Notes: generated by a model from the sequence alone, not told the origin. A DNA stretch of 64,000 nucleotides from Methylophaga sp. OBS3 (GCF_026319325.1 NZ_JAPDMU010000003.1:124001-188000), one strand, 5' to 3'. Counted from the first letter of the stretch, positions 43,579 through 56,526 are shown. Program-made: numbers and translations.

Positions 43579-43902
43579 TTAACGTTCCAGCAAACTTGTT
43601 TTATCTGATTTACCATCCCACTCTTCCGCATCCGGTAATGGGTCTTTTTTCTCAGAAATAACTGGCCATACTTGCGCTAATTCTGCATTGATTTGCAAGA
43701 ATTCCATTTGCTCATCAGGTAAATCATCTTCAGAGAAAATGGCTTCTGCTGGGCATTCTGGCTCACATAATGTGCAGTCGATACACTCATCCGGATCAAT
43801 GACCAAAAAGTTTGGGCCTTCATGGAAGCAGTCTACCGGGCAGACATCCACGCAATCTGTGTACTTACATTTAATACAGTTCTCGGTGACAACAAAGGTC
43901 AT
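43579..43902 (-). CDS. fdxA: 7Fe ferredoxin FdxA
   Basis: 107 residues, Azotobacter ferredoxin I type: [14 protein letters not shown] (3Fe-4S cluster, Cys spacing altered) and [12 protein letters not shown] (4Fe-4S), then a long C-terminal tail. Electron carrier of low potential. Convergent with rpoH. Confidence 0.95.
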   Translation of the reverse strand: MTFVVTENCIKCKYTDCVDVCPVDCFHEGPNFLVIDPDECIDCTLCEPECPAEAIFSEDDLPDEQMEFLQINAELAQVWPVISEKKDPLPDAEEWDGKSDKTSLLER

Positions 43903-43930
43903 GTGAAATCTCCGTAATCATAAACTTATG

Positions 43931-43944
43931 CAGGCTATAGCCTG
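43931..43944. other. 14-bp perfect palindrome upstream of fdxA and lapA
   Basis: CAGGCTATAGCCTG, between the divergent starts of fdxA (43902) and lapA (44047) and 29 bases from the fdxA ATG. Possible operator; the factor is unknown. Confidence 0.35.
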
Positions 43945-44046
43945 TCAGAATGTCGCATATTCTACACCAATCAGGCCTATTCTGAACAATGTTGATGTGC
44001 TGTATCATGGCTAATATCAATAAAGTGTTTTAAAAATGGATATTGC

Positions 44047-44343
44047 ATGATCCGAAAAATCTTTTTTACCGCTATTTTCCTGCTGGCTTTTGTCTGTAGC
44101 ATTGCTTTTGCGGCCTTTAATACGCAGCCCGTTGCGCTTAATCTTTACCTTGTTGAATGGCAGCTACCCTTAGCCATTTTAATGATTATTGTTCTATTAA
44201 TAGGTTTAATCATTGGCGCGGCAATTATTTTTATGAGCACATTACGCTTAAGACTAAATAATCGCCGCTTACAGCATAGGCTCGATGTCGCGGAACAAGA
44301 GCTAGATAGTTTGCGCACTTTACCAATCCGCGAAAATAGCTAA
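44047..44343 (+). CDS. lapA: Lipopolysaccharide assembly protein LapA
   Basis: 98 residues, two membrane helices (about 5-25 and 40-62) and a short C-terminal coiled coil (RLQHRLDVAEQELDSL), as in YciS/LapA. It works with LapB in balancing LpxC and LPS synthesis. Two bases separate it from lapB. Confidence 0.92.
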   Translation: MIRKIFFTAIFLLAFVCSIAFAAFNTQPVALNLYLVEWQLPLAILMIIVLLIGLIIGAAIIFMSTLRLRLNNRRLQHRLDVAEQELDSLRTLPIRENS

Positions 44344-44345
44344 AC

Positions 44346-45529
44346 GTGCAAGTTCACACCTGGCTATTTCTCCTACTACCTATTGCTGCCCTCTCTGGGT
44401 GGTTAATGGCAAGGCGTCATTACAAACGTTGCTACCGGAGAGCTGACTCCAGTTTTAATCCCGCCTATTTCAAGGGACTTAACTATTTACTTAACGAGCA
44501 ACCAGATAAAGCGATTGATGTGTTTATCGGTTTGTTAGAAGTAAACAGTGAAACGGTTGAAACCCACTTGGCATTAGCGAACTTATTTCGTCGGCGTGGC
44601 GAAACAGAACGCGCTATCCGTATTCATCAAAACCTAATTGCACGTCCTTCTTTGCATGGACTTCAACGAACTCAAGCCATGATTGAGTTAGGCATGGATT
44701 ACATGCATGCCGGGGTGCTCGATAGAGCCGAACATTTATTCTTAGAATTACTGCAATTATCGAATCCCCCTACTGAAGCGGCTCGGCAGTTAATGCGGAT
44801 TTATCAACAAGAGAAAAAATGGCAACGTGCCATTGATATGGCAAAACTGTTGGATAGCCACAAGCAGGAAAATGTTCAGCCGTTAATTGCACACTTTTTC
44901 TGTGAACTCGCTGAGCTATCCTTTAATAGAGATCGCCATGAAAGTCTTAATCTCATCAAAATGGCGTTATTTCATGATGAAAATTGTGTTCGAGCCAGTT
45001 TGCTCGAGGCCAAACTTCAACTCGCTTCATCACAACCGCAAAAAGCACTCAAGGCTCTGAAAAGTATTGAACGGCAGAACAACAACTATTTACCAGAAGC
45101 CATGCCTCTACTGTATCAGGCTTACCAACAGACAGCTGGGTTACCTGCATTTCGTAGTTGGTTAACGCAACTGATCCAACGTCATCCCAACTTAACTTCA
45201 GCAAGATTAATGTTGACGCAGGTCCTTGATGAACTGGATGGTCGCGCTGCAGCCCAACAATTTTTATTTGATGAGTTACATAGACACCCATCTGTCGAAG
45301 GGCTGCATAAACTCATTAATCTTGGTGAAAACAGTGAGATTGGACTGGTACCTTTAATTCAAGAAGTAACTGGTGCCATGGTGCATCGAGGTGATCGTTA
45401 TACCTGTAAAAACTGTGGCTTTTCAGGCAAGGCCATGCACTGGCTTTGTCCTGGTTGTACTCGCTGGGCAACGATTCGACCAACTGAAATTCACCTATCA
45501 GCAATTGAAAAACTATTGGAAAACAAGCA

Positions 45530-45533
<4 letters not shown>
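44346..45533 (+). CDS. lapB: Lipopolysaccharide assembly protein LapB
   Basis: 395 residues, GTG start. One N-terminal membrane helix, then TPR repeats (about 45-330), ending in a rubredoxin-like zinc site CKNCGFSGKAMHWLCPGCTRW. LapB (YciM) is an adaptor for FtsH-mediated LpxC degradation. The stop overlaps the following gene (ATGA). Confidence 0.95.
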
Positions 45534-46829
<1,296 letters not shown>

Positions 46830-46874
46830 CAAAAAATGTGCTTAAATAACTATATATCAACTTAAGAGATTGTT

Positions 46875-47099
46875 ATGAGTACAATTTCTGCAATGCAATC
46901 AGCCTATTTAGGCATCCAGTCAGGTGTTCAGTCTGCTGCAAAAAGCAGTGCGCAGATTGCATCAGCCGGCACAAATGGTGGTGATATGGTTACGCCTATT
47001 GTTGAGTTACGCCAAGCAGAAATTCAAGTAGCAGCCTCAGCCAAAGCATTACAAGCGAGTAGTGACATGATTGGCAATTTACTTGATATCACTGTCTAA
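46875..47099 (+). CDS. Small protein resembling flagellar rod/hook C-termini
   Basis: 74 residues with no membrane helix. The second half, ELRQAEIQVAASAKALQASSDMIG followed by NLLDI, resembles the C-terminal helix shared by FlgC/FlgE/FlgG-type axial proteins, where AxxxNxxVIxTxDxMxGxLLDI is typical. The N-terminal half is Ser/Ala/Gly rich. Similar small 'putative motility protein' families (YjfB-like) exist. No flagellar genes are close by, so it stands alone after the DUF2069 gene with a purine-rich AAGAG site. Confidence 0.75.
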   Translation: MSTISAMQSAYLGIQSGVQSAAKSSAQIASAGTNGGDMVTPIVELRQAEIQVAASAKALQASSDMIGNLLDITV

Positions 47100-47179
47100 G
47101 CATCAATTTAATTTTCGACTGGCTTCCACCTAATAAAAAAAGCTAAACTAGTCGCGTTTTCGCTAGCAAAAGTTTCAAC

Positions 47180-47983
47180 TTGAACCATCCCAACATTACT
47201 GCGCTAGATGCGTCGGTTATCCGCTCACAACTCAATCCTACACATACCAATCTTCTTACCGAAGTTATTGTCTGTGATGCGGTAACCTCAACAAATGATG
47301 TTTTATGGCAACGCCAGCAACAAGGTTTGTCATCACCTGCATTGTGTGTCGCAAATACGCAAACAGCTGGTCGTGGGCGTCGAGGCAGTAATTGGCAGTC
47401 ACCAGATAGTGGTAATATTTACATGTCACTACTTTGGCCATGTGCTAATGGTTTACCCCATGAAGGCTTAACCATTGCAATTGGTATTAGCGTCATTCAT
47501 GCACTGCAAGAGTTTGGTATTTCAGGGTTGAAATTAAAGTGGCCGAATGATGTCTTGATGAATAGACAGAAATTAGCAGGTATTCTTGTTGAATCACGCT
47601 TTGGTGAAGGCCACTTTTTAGTGATTGGCCTAGGTGTCAATTTTGCGCTTTCAGATAGCGTGCGAGCAGAAATTCCACAACCGGTTACAAGTTTACAGCA
47701 ACTGACTGAAGCATTACCGGACCGAAATCACTTGATTGGAAGACTAAGTGATCATATTTTGACGACATTAGATATGTTCATGCATCGAGGCTTGGCAGAC
47801 TTTCTACCACAATGGCCACAATACGATGCATTGCACGAATGTCCCATACATATATTAACCGAACAAGGCCGCATTACCGCACTTGCCTGTGGTATCAACG
47901 AGCAGGGAGAACTGCGTTATATGCATAACCAACAACTTGGCAGCTTATCTAATAGCCATGTCAGTATTCGTTTTGCCTCATGA
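47180..47983 (+). CDS. birA: Biotin--[acetyl-CoA-carboxylase] ligase lacking the DNA-binding domain
   Basis: 267 residues, TTG start; no ATG or GTG occurs between the preceding in-frame stop (47144) and this TTG. Catalytic motif AGRGRRGSNWQSP and KWPNDVLMNRQKLAGILVE are intact, with a C-terminal SH3-like domain. The protein begins in the segment aligned to E. coli BirA just after its winged helix, so it makes biotinyl-AMP and biotinylates AccB but probably cannot repress the bio operon. Overlaps coaX by four bases. Confidence 0.93.
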   Translation: MNHPNITALDASVIRSQLNPTHTNLLTEVIVCDAVTSTNDVLWQRQQQGLSSPALCVANTQTAGRGRRGSNWQSPDSGNIYMSLLWPCANGLPHEGLTIAIGISVIHALQEFGISGLKLKWPNDVLMNRQKLAGILVESRFGEGHFLVIGLGVNFALSDSVRAEIPQPVTSLQQLTEALPDRNHLIGRLSDHILTTLDMFMHRGLADFLPQWPQYDALHECPIHILTEQGRITALACGINEQGELRYMHNQQLGSLSNSHVSIRFAS

Positions 47984-48741
47984 ATTTATTGATCGATATC
48001 GGCAATAGCCGAATTAAATGGACAACACTCGACGATAAAGGTCTGAGTGAAACACAATTTTTTGACCGTAAACCAACGGGTTTAAAAACACAGCTCAATA
48101 AAATTTGGAAACCACTTAAATCTGTCGAGACTATTTGGGTTAGTAATGTTGCCGGTGACAAAATGGCAACACAACTCACCGAGTGGACTGAAAAAAACTG
48201 GCAGCTCACTCCTAACTTCGTTCATGCGGAAACAAAACGATTTGGCGTTGCCAATGCTTACGATAAACCTGAAACACTAGGCGTTGATCGATGGCTTGGC
48301 TTAGTTGCTGTTCGTCAGCATCTGAAAAAAGCTTGCTGTATTATCGACTGTGGCACCGCAATCACCGTTGATATCATTACGGCAGATGGCCAACACCAAG
48401 GTGGTTTTATATTGCCAGGTTTAGGCTTAATGCGTTCAACACTTGCTGCCGGCACTGACGCACTGACTGAAACCACTGATGATGTTTCATTTAACATGCT
48501 AGCAACAAATACCTACAGTGCCATTCAAGCAGGTACCCTGTATAGCATTACCGCAACATTAGAAAATCTAATCCGTGATATTCAACAAAGCTTTGATGAC
48601 AATATTCGCTTTGTTATTAGTGGTGGTGATGCAGATGCTGTATTGTCATTGTTACCAGACAATGTTGAGCACGATAGCGATATCGTATTGAAAGGCCTTA
48701 AGCTTTACGCAAAACAACCGCCAGCGAAAAGCCAAGGCTAG
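47980..48741 (+). CDS. coaX: Type III pantothenate kinase
   Basis: 253 residues. DIGNSRIKW (phosphate 1), VDRWLGLVA and IDCGTAITVDII are the CoaX signatures. First step of coenzyme A synthesis, ATP-dependent with monovalent cation. The birA-coaX pair is common in proteobacteria. Confidence 0.97.
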   Translation: MNLLIDIGNSRIKWTTLDDKGLSETQFFDRKPTGLKTQLNKIWKPLKSVETIWVSNVAGDKMATQLTEWTEKNWQLTPNFVHAETKRFGVANAYDKPETLGVDRWLGLVAVRQHLKKACCIIDCGTAITVDIITADGQHQGGFILPGLGLMRSTLAAGTDALTETTDDVSFNMLATNTYSAIQAGTLYSITATLENLIRDIQQSFDDNIRFVISGGDADAVLSLLPDNVEHDSDIVLKGLKLYAKQPPAKSQG

Positions 48742-48753
48742 GCCGGCATAACA

Positions 48754-48780
48754 TTGCCAGCGTCAGCGAACTAATATAAG
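48754..48780 (+). promoter_or_regulatory. Possible promoter of tRNA-Ser
   Basis: TTGCCA and TATAAG with a short 15-base spacer, 15 bases before the tRNA, then a C-rich discriminator region as in stringent promoters. The spacing is not ideal. Confidence 0.4.
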
Positions 48781-48794
48781 CTTTCGCACCCTTA

Positions 48795-48885
48795 GGAGAA
48801 GTGGCCGAGTGGTTGAAGGCGCACGCCTGGAAAGTGTGTATAGGTTAATAGCCTATCGAGGGTTCGAATCCCTCCTTCTCCGCCA
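48795..48885 (+). tRNA. tRNA-Ser(GGA)
   Basis: 91 bases, class II tRNA with a long variable arm (GTGTGTATAGG...CCTATC). Acceptor stem GGAGAAG / CTTCTCC, discriminator G, encoded CCA, anticodon GGA for UCC/UCU codons. Confidence 0.95.
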
Positions 48886-48891
48886 GATATA

Positions 48892-48915
48892 GAGGCCTGC
48901 GCTATCGCAGGCCTC
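48892..48915 (+). terminator. Hairpin after tRNA-Ser
   Basis: GAGGCCTGCG / CGCAGGCCTC, a perfect 10-bp stem with a four-base loop between the tRNA and the convergent lipoprotein gene. There is little T-run, so it may act in either direction or as a processing signal. Confidence 0.75.
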
Positions 48916-48941
48916 TCATTCCTGACACAGTTCTTAAATCA

Positions 48942-49967
48942 CTATCGTAGTGATGTCATTTTATCCATCAAAGTATTATTGGTACGTACCAAAGCATCCA
49001 TTGAGGCTGCAGAATACTTCATTGGATCAGCACTAAACACAAACTCACGAGTTTGATTAGTACCACCAAGACCTGTCACGGTATAAACAACATTTTTAGT
49101 GGTTTCCAAACCAACTGCCACATCTGATGTTGTATTTTCGATAGTCGCAAACTCAATGTCAGAACCTACTGGTTGACCCAAAGCCAATGTACCCATGTTG
49201 TTGCTAAATGAGCCGCCTTGACCAGAAGCAATACCGATCATCGCTTTATCAACAGATAATAGCTGGCCAACTTTCAAACTACTTGAGAACATGCCTTCGC
49301 TACCGCCTTTACCGGCAAAGTCGACAAAGTAACTCACATAGATAACAGAAACACCGGTTGACTCACCATAACCTGACACTGCATGTACTGGGTTAGCAAA
49401 AGCAAATCCACCCGACTCACCTTCGATTTCCCCCGCAAAGATAGGCTGCTTACTACCGATATCTGTTGGTGAGTAATACATGGCTGTACCGTATGACGAT
49501 AAAAAGCCTGAGTTATCCATCTTGTAAGGAAACTCGTACTCTTTTGTACCTTTATAAGCTTCATGAGTAACAAAGGTATTGCGGTCAACAACGGTGTAGC
49601 CATTTTTTTCTAAATGACTCAAAAAGTCTGCATAAGCTTTGTCAGTAATATCTTGCATCACTTCTGGAGATACGCCTTGTAATTCAACAAGACCTTTTGA
49701 AGCGCCGCCAGTACCTCTTGATAACAAACCGCCTGATGCTTTATTTACGAGACGTTTACTATCATTAAAGCCAACTTTAAAACCACCGATGACTACAGTT
49801 TGTTTGCCAGCAAAGGCTTTAGGCGTCGTTACCTCAACAGCATCATTTTTAGAAAGTCCTAGCAAACCACCTTTGCGGGTTTCAGTTTGCATCACCCCTT
49901 CTTGCGAGGTGACAGCGCACCCCGAAATAAAACTAAAAGTGAATATCACCAACAAAAACTTTTTCAT
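48942..49967 (-). CDS. Unrecognised lipoprotein
   Basis: 341 residues from MKKFLLVIFTFSFISGC, a lipoprotein signal peptide with Cys17, chosen because AAGGA lies eight bases upstream; ATG at 49976 and 50018 are alternatives. I do not recognise the family. The mature part is Gly/Ser rich, alternates beta-like stretches and has phrases such as KAFAGKQTVVIGGFKVGF and VGLETTKNVVYTVTG; a loose resemblance to CsgG-like surface lipoproteins is only an impression. It follows the c-di-GMP enzyme gene by 144 bases on the same strand. Confidence 0.8.
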   Translation of the reverse strand: MKKFLLVIFTFSFISGCAVTSQEGVMQTETRKGGLLGLSKNDAVEVTTPKAFAGKQTVVIGGFKVGFNDSKRLVNKASGGLLSRGTGGASKGLVELQGVSPEVMQDITDKAYADFLSHLEKNGYTVVDRNTFVTHEAYKGTKEYEFPYKMDNSGFLSSYGTAMYYSPTDIGSKQPIFAGEIEGESGGFAFANPVHAVSGYGESTGVSVIYVSYFVDFAGKGGSEGMFSSSLKVGQLLSVDKAMIGIASGQGGSFSNNMGTLALGQPVGSDIEFATIENTTSDVAVGLETTKNVVYTVTGLGGTNQTREFVFSADPMKYSAASMDALVRTNNTLMDKMTSLR

Positions 49968-50111
49968 CCATTTCATCCTTGCTAAAAGTGAATACGTAAA
50001 AAGTGCGAACTGGATCACACTTTAGCAAGAATAATATATCGGCTGGCTGAAATTGTGTAGCTTTGAAAAGCACATTGTCCCAATCAAAATCTAGCGTGAG
50101 GAGAACAAGAT

Positions 50112-53100
50112 TCAATTACGATCCGCAATAAATTGCTGAAAATCTTCTACCGATAGTGGTTGAGAAAAGTAATAACCTTGAAGCCAATCGCAGCCCATTT
50201 CAGACAGGATTCGTTGTTGGCTTTCAGTTTCAACACCTTCTGCAACAATACCGATATCCAGCCTCTTCGCCATAATCACAATAGCCTCAATGATGGCACG
50301 ATCATTTTCATCAATCTCCAAGTCTCGGACAAAAGACTTATCAATTTTCAGATAATCCACGTCGAGCTGCTTTAGATAGGCAAGTGATGAGTAACCAGTA
50401 CCAAAATCATCGATAGAGATTTTAACGCCAAAATTTCTTAAGTTTCGCAACAGATCACGGCATTCTGCACTTCGTTGCATTAACACACCTTCGGTAATTT
50501 CCAGTGTGATTAGACTACTTTCAATGCCATGCGCTTTTAGATGTTCTATCCAATCTAAGCGCCCGTCTAAATTGGCAAAACCATATGCTGAACGATTAAT
50601 CGACACGGGTATGTCGCCAAATCCCTGTGATTGCCACCGTTGAATCTGCTCACACACCGCAGCAAAAACGTAATCATCAATTTTGGCAATCAACCCCATT
50701 CGCTCAGCAACGGGTAAAAACTCCATGGGTGGAATTAAGCCACGTTCAGGGTGTTGCCATCGCACCAACGCCTCAGCACTCAGTTGGCCTGTTTTGGCAT
50801 TAATAACCGGCTGATAAAAAATACAAATTTGTTTTGCCTTAAGAGCTTGCTCAAGTTCATTAATGATAAAAGCTCTTGAACGCCAAGTAGATTCAAGTTC
50901 TGATGAATACAAGGTATAGGCATTGCCACCACTGTCTTTTGCAGCATACATGGCGCGGTCGGCATTTTGCATTAATAAGCCAGCATTTTGGCCATCATCC
51001 GGATAAAAAGTTAGCCCAATACTGGTGCTGACACGCACGACTTGATCTTTAATCTTGAGTGGCTTTTCGATGGTTTCGATTAACTTTTTGGCAACTGTAA
51101 TGGCATGCTGACGTTGCTCAATATTCGTGAGAATAATGGTAAATTCATCACCGCCTAACCGTGCAACCGTATCAACATCACGCAAACAATCTTGGATACG
51201 TCCAGCCATATGACGAAGTAATTCATCGCCAGTATCGTGTCCCAGCGTATCGTTGATATCTTTGAAACGATCTAAATCTAAAAACATCAAACACAAATGT
51301 GTTTTATCTCGCTGACTATGGCGTATTTCTTGTGCTAGGCGATCATTAAACAAACGCCGATTTGGCAAGCCGGTTAATAAATCATAATTGGCCTGATGTT
51401 GGATGGTTAGCTGCGCCTGTTTGGTCTCACTAATATCAGTAAATACCGCAACATAGTTGGTTAACTCGCCCTGTTCATCATGAACGACTGACATCGATAA
51501 ATAAGCTGAGAAAATTTCTCCATCTTTACGGCGACTTAATATTTCACCACGCCAAATGCCATGACTATTTAGCTCCTGCCATAGATTGGTCGTAAAGACA
51601 TCATCGTTAAGACCTGCATCTAATAATTGCGGATAATGACCAAGTGCTTCTTCTCTAGCAAAACCGGTGATCCAGCTATAGGCTAAATTCACGGCAATCA
51701 CATTTTTTTGGGTATCCGTTATCAAAAACCCTTCGCTTGCAGCGTTAAATGCCACATCTGATAACCTCAATGCTGCTTGCGCTTCTTGCATTTCCGTCAA
51801 AACTTCTCGAATCCGATGTTCAGATTCGACTGCACGATTAGTAGCGACTGACAATTGTTCCGTTCGACGAGTGACTTCAGAGCTTATCCGGTGTGTTCGA
51901 CCAGAAATACTCAATACCAATGCGCTTAGTAAACCGGTTAACAGGAAGCCACCAACCATGACAAAAAAAGTCTGATTAGTCTGGTTCTGTTCGATGAATA
52001 GTCTTGTTGGTGTAAAAATCAACTGCATAGACCGACCTGCAGCTTCAATATCCACTGTACGACTGAATGGCGGCTCTTCATTCAAAGTATTGGCATAATA
52101 AAAATCGCCGCTCAGATTATCGCGCCATTGAATATCAAACTCTGTGAATTCGCGTTTGCCAAGAATGTTTTCCACAAAATCTTCTGTTCTCAACGCTACA
52201 TTTATAAGCCCAGCAACCTTAGCCTCATGCATATCAAGTGTATATTTGCCCTGCTCATTGGCATAGATAGGACGATAGAGCATTAACACGCGCTTAGACG
52301 AGGCTTTTCTTACCATTTGCAAGGGAGGTCTGGCGTAACTACTGCCACTCGCTAAAGCAGTTTGCACTGCCGCATTTGAAATAACTGATGAGGTTGGGTC
52401 AAACCCTTGCGCCCGTTTATTACCCTCTTCAGGCTCAAGGTAAGTAATCGGGAAATATTCGTCGCGCTCAGCTGCTGGAACCAATATATTTCCAGGCTGA
52501 ATGTCAGTAATACTAAAATCTGGGCCGAAGTATGCACGCTGCTCAGCCTCGTACGCTTCACGTTGCTGTTTGGTAATTTTGGGCAACCACTCAATAACTT
52601 GAATGTTTTCACTATTTTTGGTCGCCCACCGGACAAACGTCCTAAATTCATCACGAGACACATTATCTGAACTAACAAAAAGCTGCGCTACGCTATCTTG
52701 AACTAACTCTTGAGACGTCAAGGCAATTTGAAATAATGTCCCAGCCTCATCAGTACGCAAACGGAAACGATCTTCTAATTGATGCTGCTCAAATTGGTTA
52801 ACACTTTGGCTTATCATCACAACAACAAAAAATGCCACTAGTGTCGGAATGCCTAGCGTAGCGCGTCTTGGCCGCCATAAAGCTTTTGGATAACTGATAA
52901 AGCTTAAGGTGACAGGACCTGCGATTAATAAGCCAAGCGCATCTCCAAGCCACCAAGCTGCCCAGCGACCACTTAATGTCAGTCCATCATCAATCCCAAC
53001 GGAGTGAAGATAAGGAACACTGATGCTCGCACTAACTAAAGTCAGCACGGGTACCAATAGTAGAAATTTCAGAATTTGACGATCTGTTTCCAGATCTAGC

Positions 53101-53441
53101 GGCATTTTACAAAAGCGCTGTAACACCCAAACCGCAATCCAGGTCTGAGCAATGCTAGCAATGGCAATAACTAACGCAATTTGCAGTTCAGTTTGGTTAA
53201 TATTGCTACTAGCTGGTACTAACAATAAGTTAAGTAGGAAAGAGCCAATAAACACACCAGGTAAAGCGCGACGCCAGCCATAGGTAAAGACTGTCATTAT
53301 CGCTATACCAACAGGTAAGAAAGTAACAGAGGTATATTGTTCGGCGGCACTAAATACCAAGCTAAGCTGCCCGGCAATCAGATAAGCCACAGCCACAGCA
53401 GCATTTAATAGCAGTACCTGTTTTATTCCCTGTAAATTCAA
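50112..53441 (-). CDS. MASE1-CHASE-PAS-GGDEF-EAL cyclic-di-GMP enzyme
   Basis: 1109 residues. Membrane MASE1-like domain (about 1-190), helix 198-212, periplasmic CHASE domain (about 225-440), helix 493-513, PAS (560-675), GGDEF (680-840) and EAL (855-1100). GGDEF has an intact LGGDEF with an RDVD inhibitory site five residues before it. EAL keeps AEALVRW, EITEGVL, IDDFGTGYSSL and KIDKSFV, and AEGVE. Both the diguanylate cyclase and the phosphodiesterase look competent. The ligand of CHASE is unknown. It is transcribed divergently from the 4.5S RNA gene. Confidence 0.94.
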   Translation of the reverse strand: MNLQGIKQVLLLNAAVAVAYLIAGQLSLVFSAAEQYTSVTFLPVGIAIMTVFTYGWRRALPGVFIGSFLLNLLLVPASSNINQTELQIALVIAIASIAQTWIAVWVLQRFCKMPLDLETDRQILKFLLLVPVLTLVSASISVPYLHSVGIDDGLTLSGRWAAWWLGDALGLLIAGPVTLSFISYPKALWRPRRATLGIPTLVAFFVVVMISQSVNQFEQHQLEDRFRLRTDEAGTLFQIALTSQELVQDSVAQLFVSSDNVSRDEFRTFVRWATKNSENIQVIEWLPKITKQQREAYEAEQRAYFGPDFSITDIQPGNILVPAAERDEYFPITYLEPEEGNKRAQGFDPTSSVISNAAVQTALASGSSYARPPLQMVRKASSKRVLMLYRPIYANEQGKYTLDMHEAKVAGLINVALRTEDFVENILGKREFTEFDIQWRDNLSGDFYYANTLNEEPPFSRTVDIEAAGRSMQLIFTPTRLFIEQNQTNQTFFVMVGGFLLTGLLSALVLSISGRTHRISSEVTRRTEQLSVATNRAVESEHRIREVLTEMQEAQAALRLSDVAFNAASEGFLITDTQKNVIAVNLAYSWITGFAREEALGHYPQLLDAGLNDDVFTTNLWQELNSHGIWRGEILSRRKDGEIFSAYLSMSVVHDEQGELTNYVAVFTDISETKQAQLTIQHQANYDLLTGLPNRRLFNDRLAQEIRHSQRDKTHLCLMFLDLDRFKDINDTLGHDTGDELLRHMAGRIQDCLRDVDTVARLGGDEFTIILTNIEQRQHAITVAKKLIETIEKPLKIKDQVVRVSTSIGLTFYPDDGQNAGLLMQNADRAMYAAKDSGGNAYTLYSSELESTWRSRAFIINELEQALKAKQICIFYQPVINAKTGQLSAEALVRWQHPERGLIPPMEFLPVAERMGLIAKIDDYVFAAVCEQIQRWQSQGFGDIPVSINRSAYGFANLDGRLDWIEHLKAHGIESSLITLEITEGVLMQRSAECRDLLRNLRNFGVKISIDDFGTGYSSLAYLKQLDVDYLKIDKSFVRDLEIDENDRAIIEAIVIMAKRLDIGIVAEGVETESQQRILSEMGCDWLQGYYFSQPLSVEDFQQFIADRN

Positions 53442-53613
53442 GGGCGTAACCTCTTGTTTCCATGTCTGGCAAATAACTTAATTTGATATTTAGCCAGTTT
53501 CCTATTATCAAGCTTGATATTAGCACTAGTAAGCCAGCTTGCGCAGTGCTTAAACAACATTCAGATTTATCATGGTAAATCATGCTAAAAACCCTTAGAA
53601 TGACTCCCTCAAT

Positions 53614-53729
53614 GGTGGCCTGTGCCGGTCTCCTCGCGACGATATGTAGGTTACCCCGTCAGGCCCGGAAGGGAGCAGCGAAGCCTTCGGACTCGGGCGC
53701 CGAGACAAGGCTGGTATGGGTTCACCACC
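53614..53729 (+). ncRNA. ffs: Signal recognition particle RNA (4.5S)
   Basis: About 116 bases. Ends GGTGG... and ...CCACC close a long helix, with the conserved apical domain CAGGCCCGGAAGGGAGCAGC (GGAA tetraloop and asymmetric loop for Ffh). It lies 36 bases before dnaX. A TAGAAT -10-like element at 53596-53601 fits its start. FtsY, the receptor, is encoded at 39904. Confidence 0.95.
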
Positions 53730-53765
53730 CTTATTCAAACAGCAATGGGCAATCGATAGACTGAT

Positions 53766-55562
<1,797 letters not shown>

Positions 55563-55575
55563 GAGGACTCAGCCC

Positions 55576-55884
55576 ATGAAAGGTGGACTCGGTAACCTGA
55601 TGAAACAGGCCCAGCAAATGCAGGCCAACATGCAAAAAGCCCAAGAAGAATTGGCAAAAGTAGAAGTGACGGGCCAATCAGGCGCAGGCATGGTTCAAGT
55701 AACCATGACTGGTAAACATGATGTTAAGCGTGTTCAGATTGAAGACAGCTTGTTTGAAGACGATAAAGAAATGTTGGAAGACTTAATCGCGGCTGCTATC
55801 AATGACGCTGTTCGTCAAGTCGAAAAAACGACTCAAGAGCGTATGGCTGGCATGATGCCTCCTGGCATGAAAATGCCATTCTAA
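55576..55884 (+). CDS. ybaB: Nucleoid-associated protein YbaB/EbfC
   Basis: 102 residues beginning [44 protein letters not shown] and a Met-rich end [13 protein letters not shown] are typical. Dimeric DNA-binding protein, always found next to dnaX and recR. Confidence 0.97.
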   Translation: MKGGLGNLMKQAQQMQANMQKAQEELAKVEVTGQSGAGMVQVTMTGKHDVKRVQIEDSLFEDDKEMLEDLIAAAINDAVRQVEKTTQERMAGMMPPGMKMPF

Positions 55885-55896
55885 TTTAAAAGCACT

Positions 55897-56496
55897 ATGG
55901 CAAAACTCGGCCCAAACATTGACCAACTTATACAAGCACTTCGTTGCTTGCCAGGTGTTGGTCCAAAGTCTGCCCAGCGAATGACTTTTCATTTGTTGGA
56001 ACGAGATCGTGATGGGGCAACGCAGTTAATGCATGCCTTGCAAAGTGCTTTGGAAAGCGTCCGACATTGTCAGCGTTGCCGCATTTTGTGTGAAAGCGAG
56101 TTGTGTACGCGTTGTAGTGATGAGCGTCGTCGCGAAGATCAACTATGCGTGGTTGAAATGCCAAGTGATGTTTTGGCTATTGATCAGGCCACACATTACC
56201 AAGGTCAATACTTTGTTCTCACTGGTCATTTATCACCTTTAGATGGTATTGGTCCTGAAGCGCTTGGTATTCCGTCACTTATCAAATGGCTTGATGAAGG
56301 AAAAGTACAAGAGCTTATTCTTGCTACTAATCCAACTGTTGAAGGCGAAGCCACAGCACACTACATTAGTGAGTTGGCAAGAAGTCGACAAATACATGTG
56401 ACCAGACTTGCTCATGGCATACCAATTGGTGGCGAATTGGAATATGTTGACAGTGGTACACTATCTCATGCATTTTCGGGTCGAGGATCCGTTTGA
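55897..56496 (+). CDS. recR: Recombination mediator RecR
   Basis: 199 residues. Helix-hairpin-helix ([15 protein letters not shown]), zinc finger [16 protein letters not shown] (about 58-73), and Toprim domain ([13 protein letters not shown] ... [15 protein letters not shown]). With RecF/RecO it loads RecA on gapped DNA. Confidence 0.98.
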   Translation: MAKLGPNIDQLIQALRCLPGVGPKSAQRMTFHLLERDRDGATQLMHALQSALESVRHCQRCRILCESELCTRCSDERRREDQLCVVEMPSDVLAIDQATHYQGQYFVLTGHLSPLDGIGPEALGIPSLIKWLDEGKVQELILATNPTVEGEATAHYISELARSRQIHVTRLAHGIPIGGELEYVDSGTLSHAFSGRGSV

Positions 56497-56526
56497 TCTC
56501 AGCGTATCAATAGTTAAGGCATCAAC

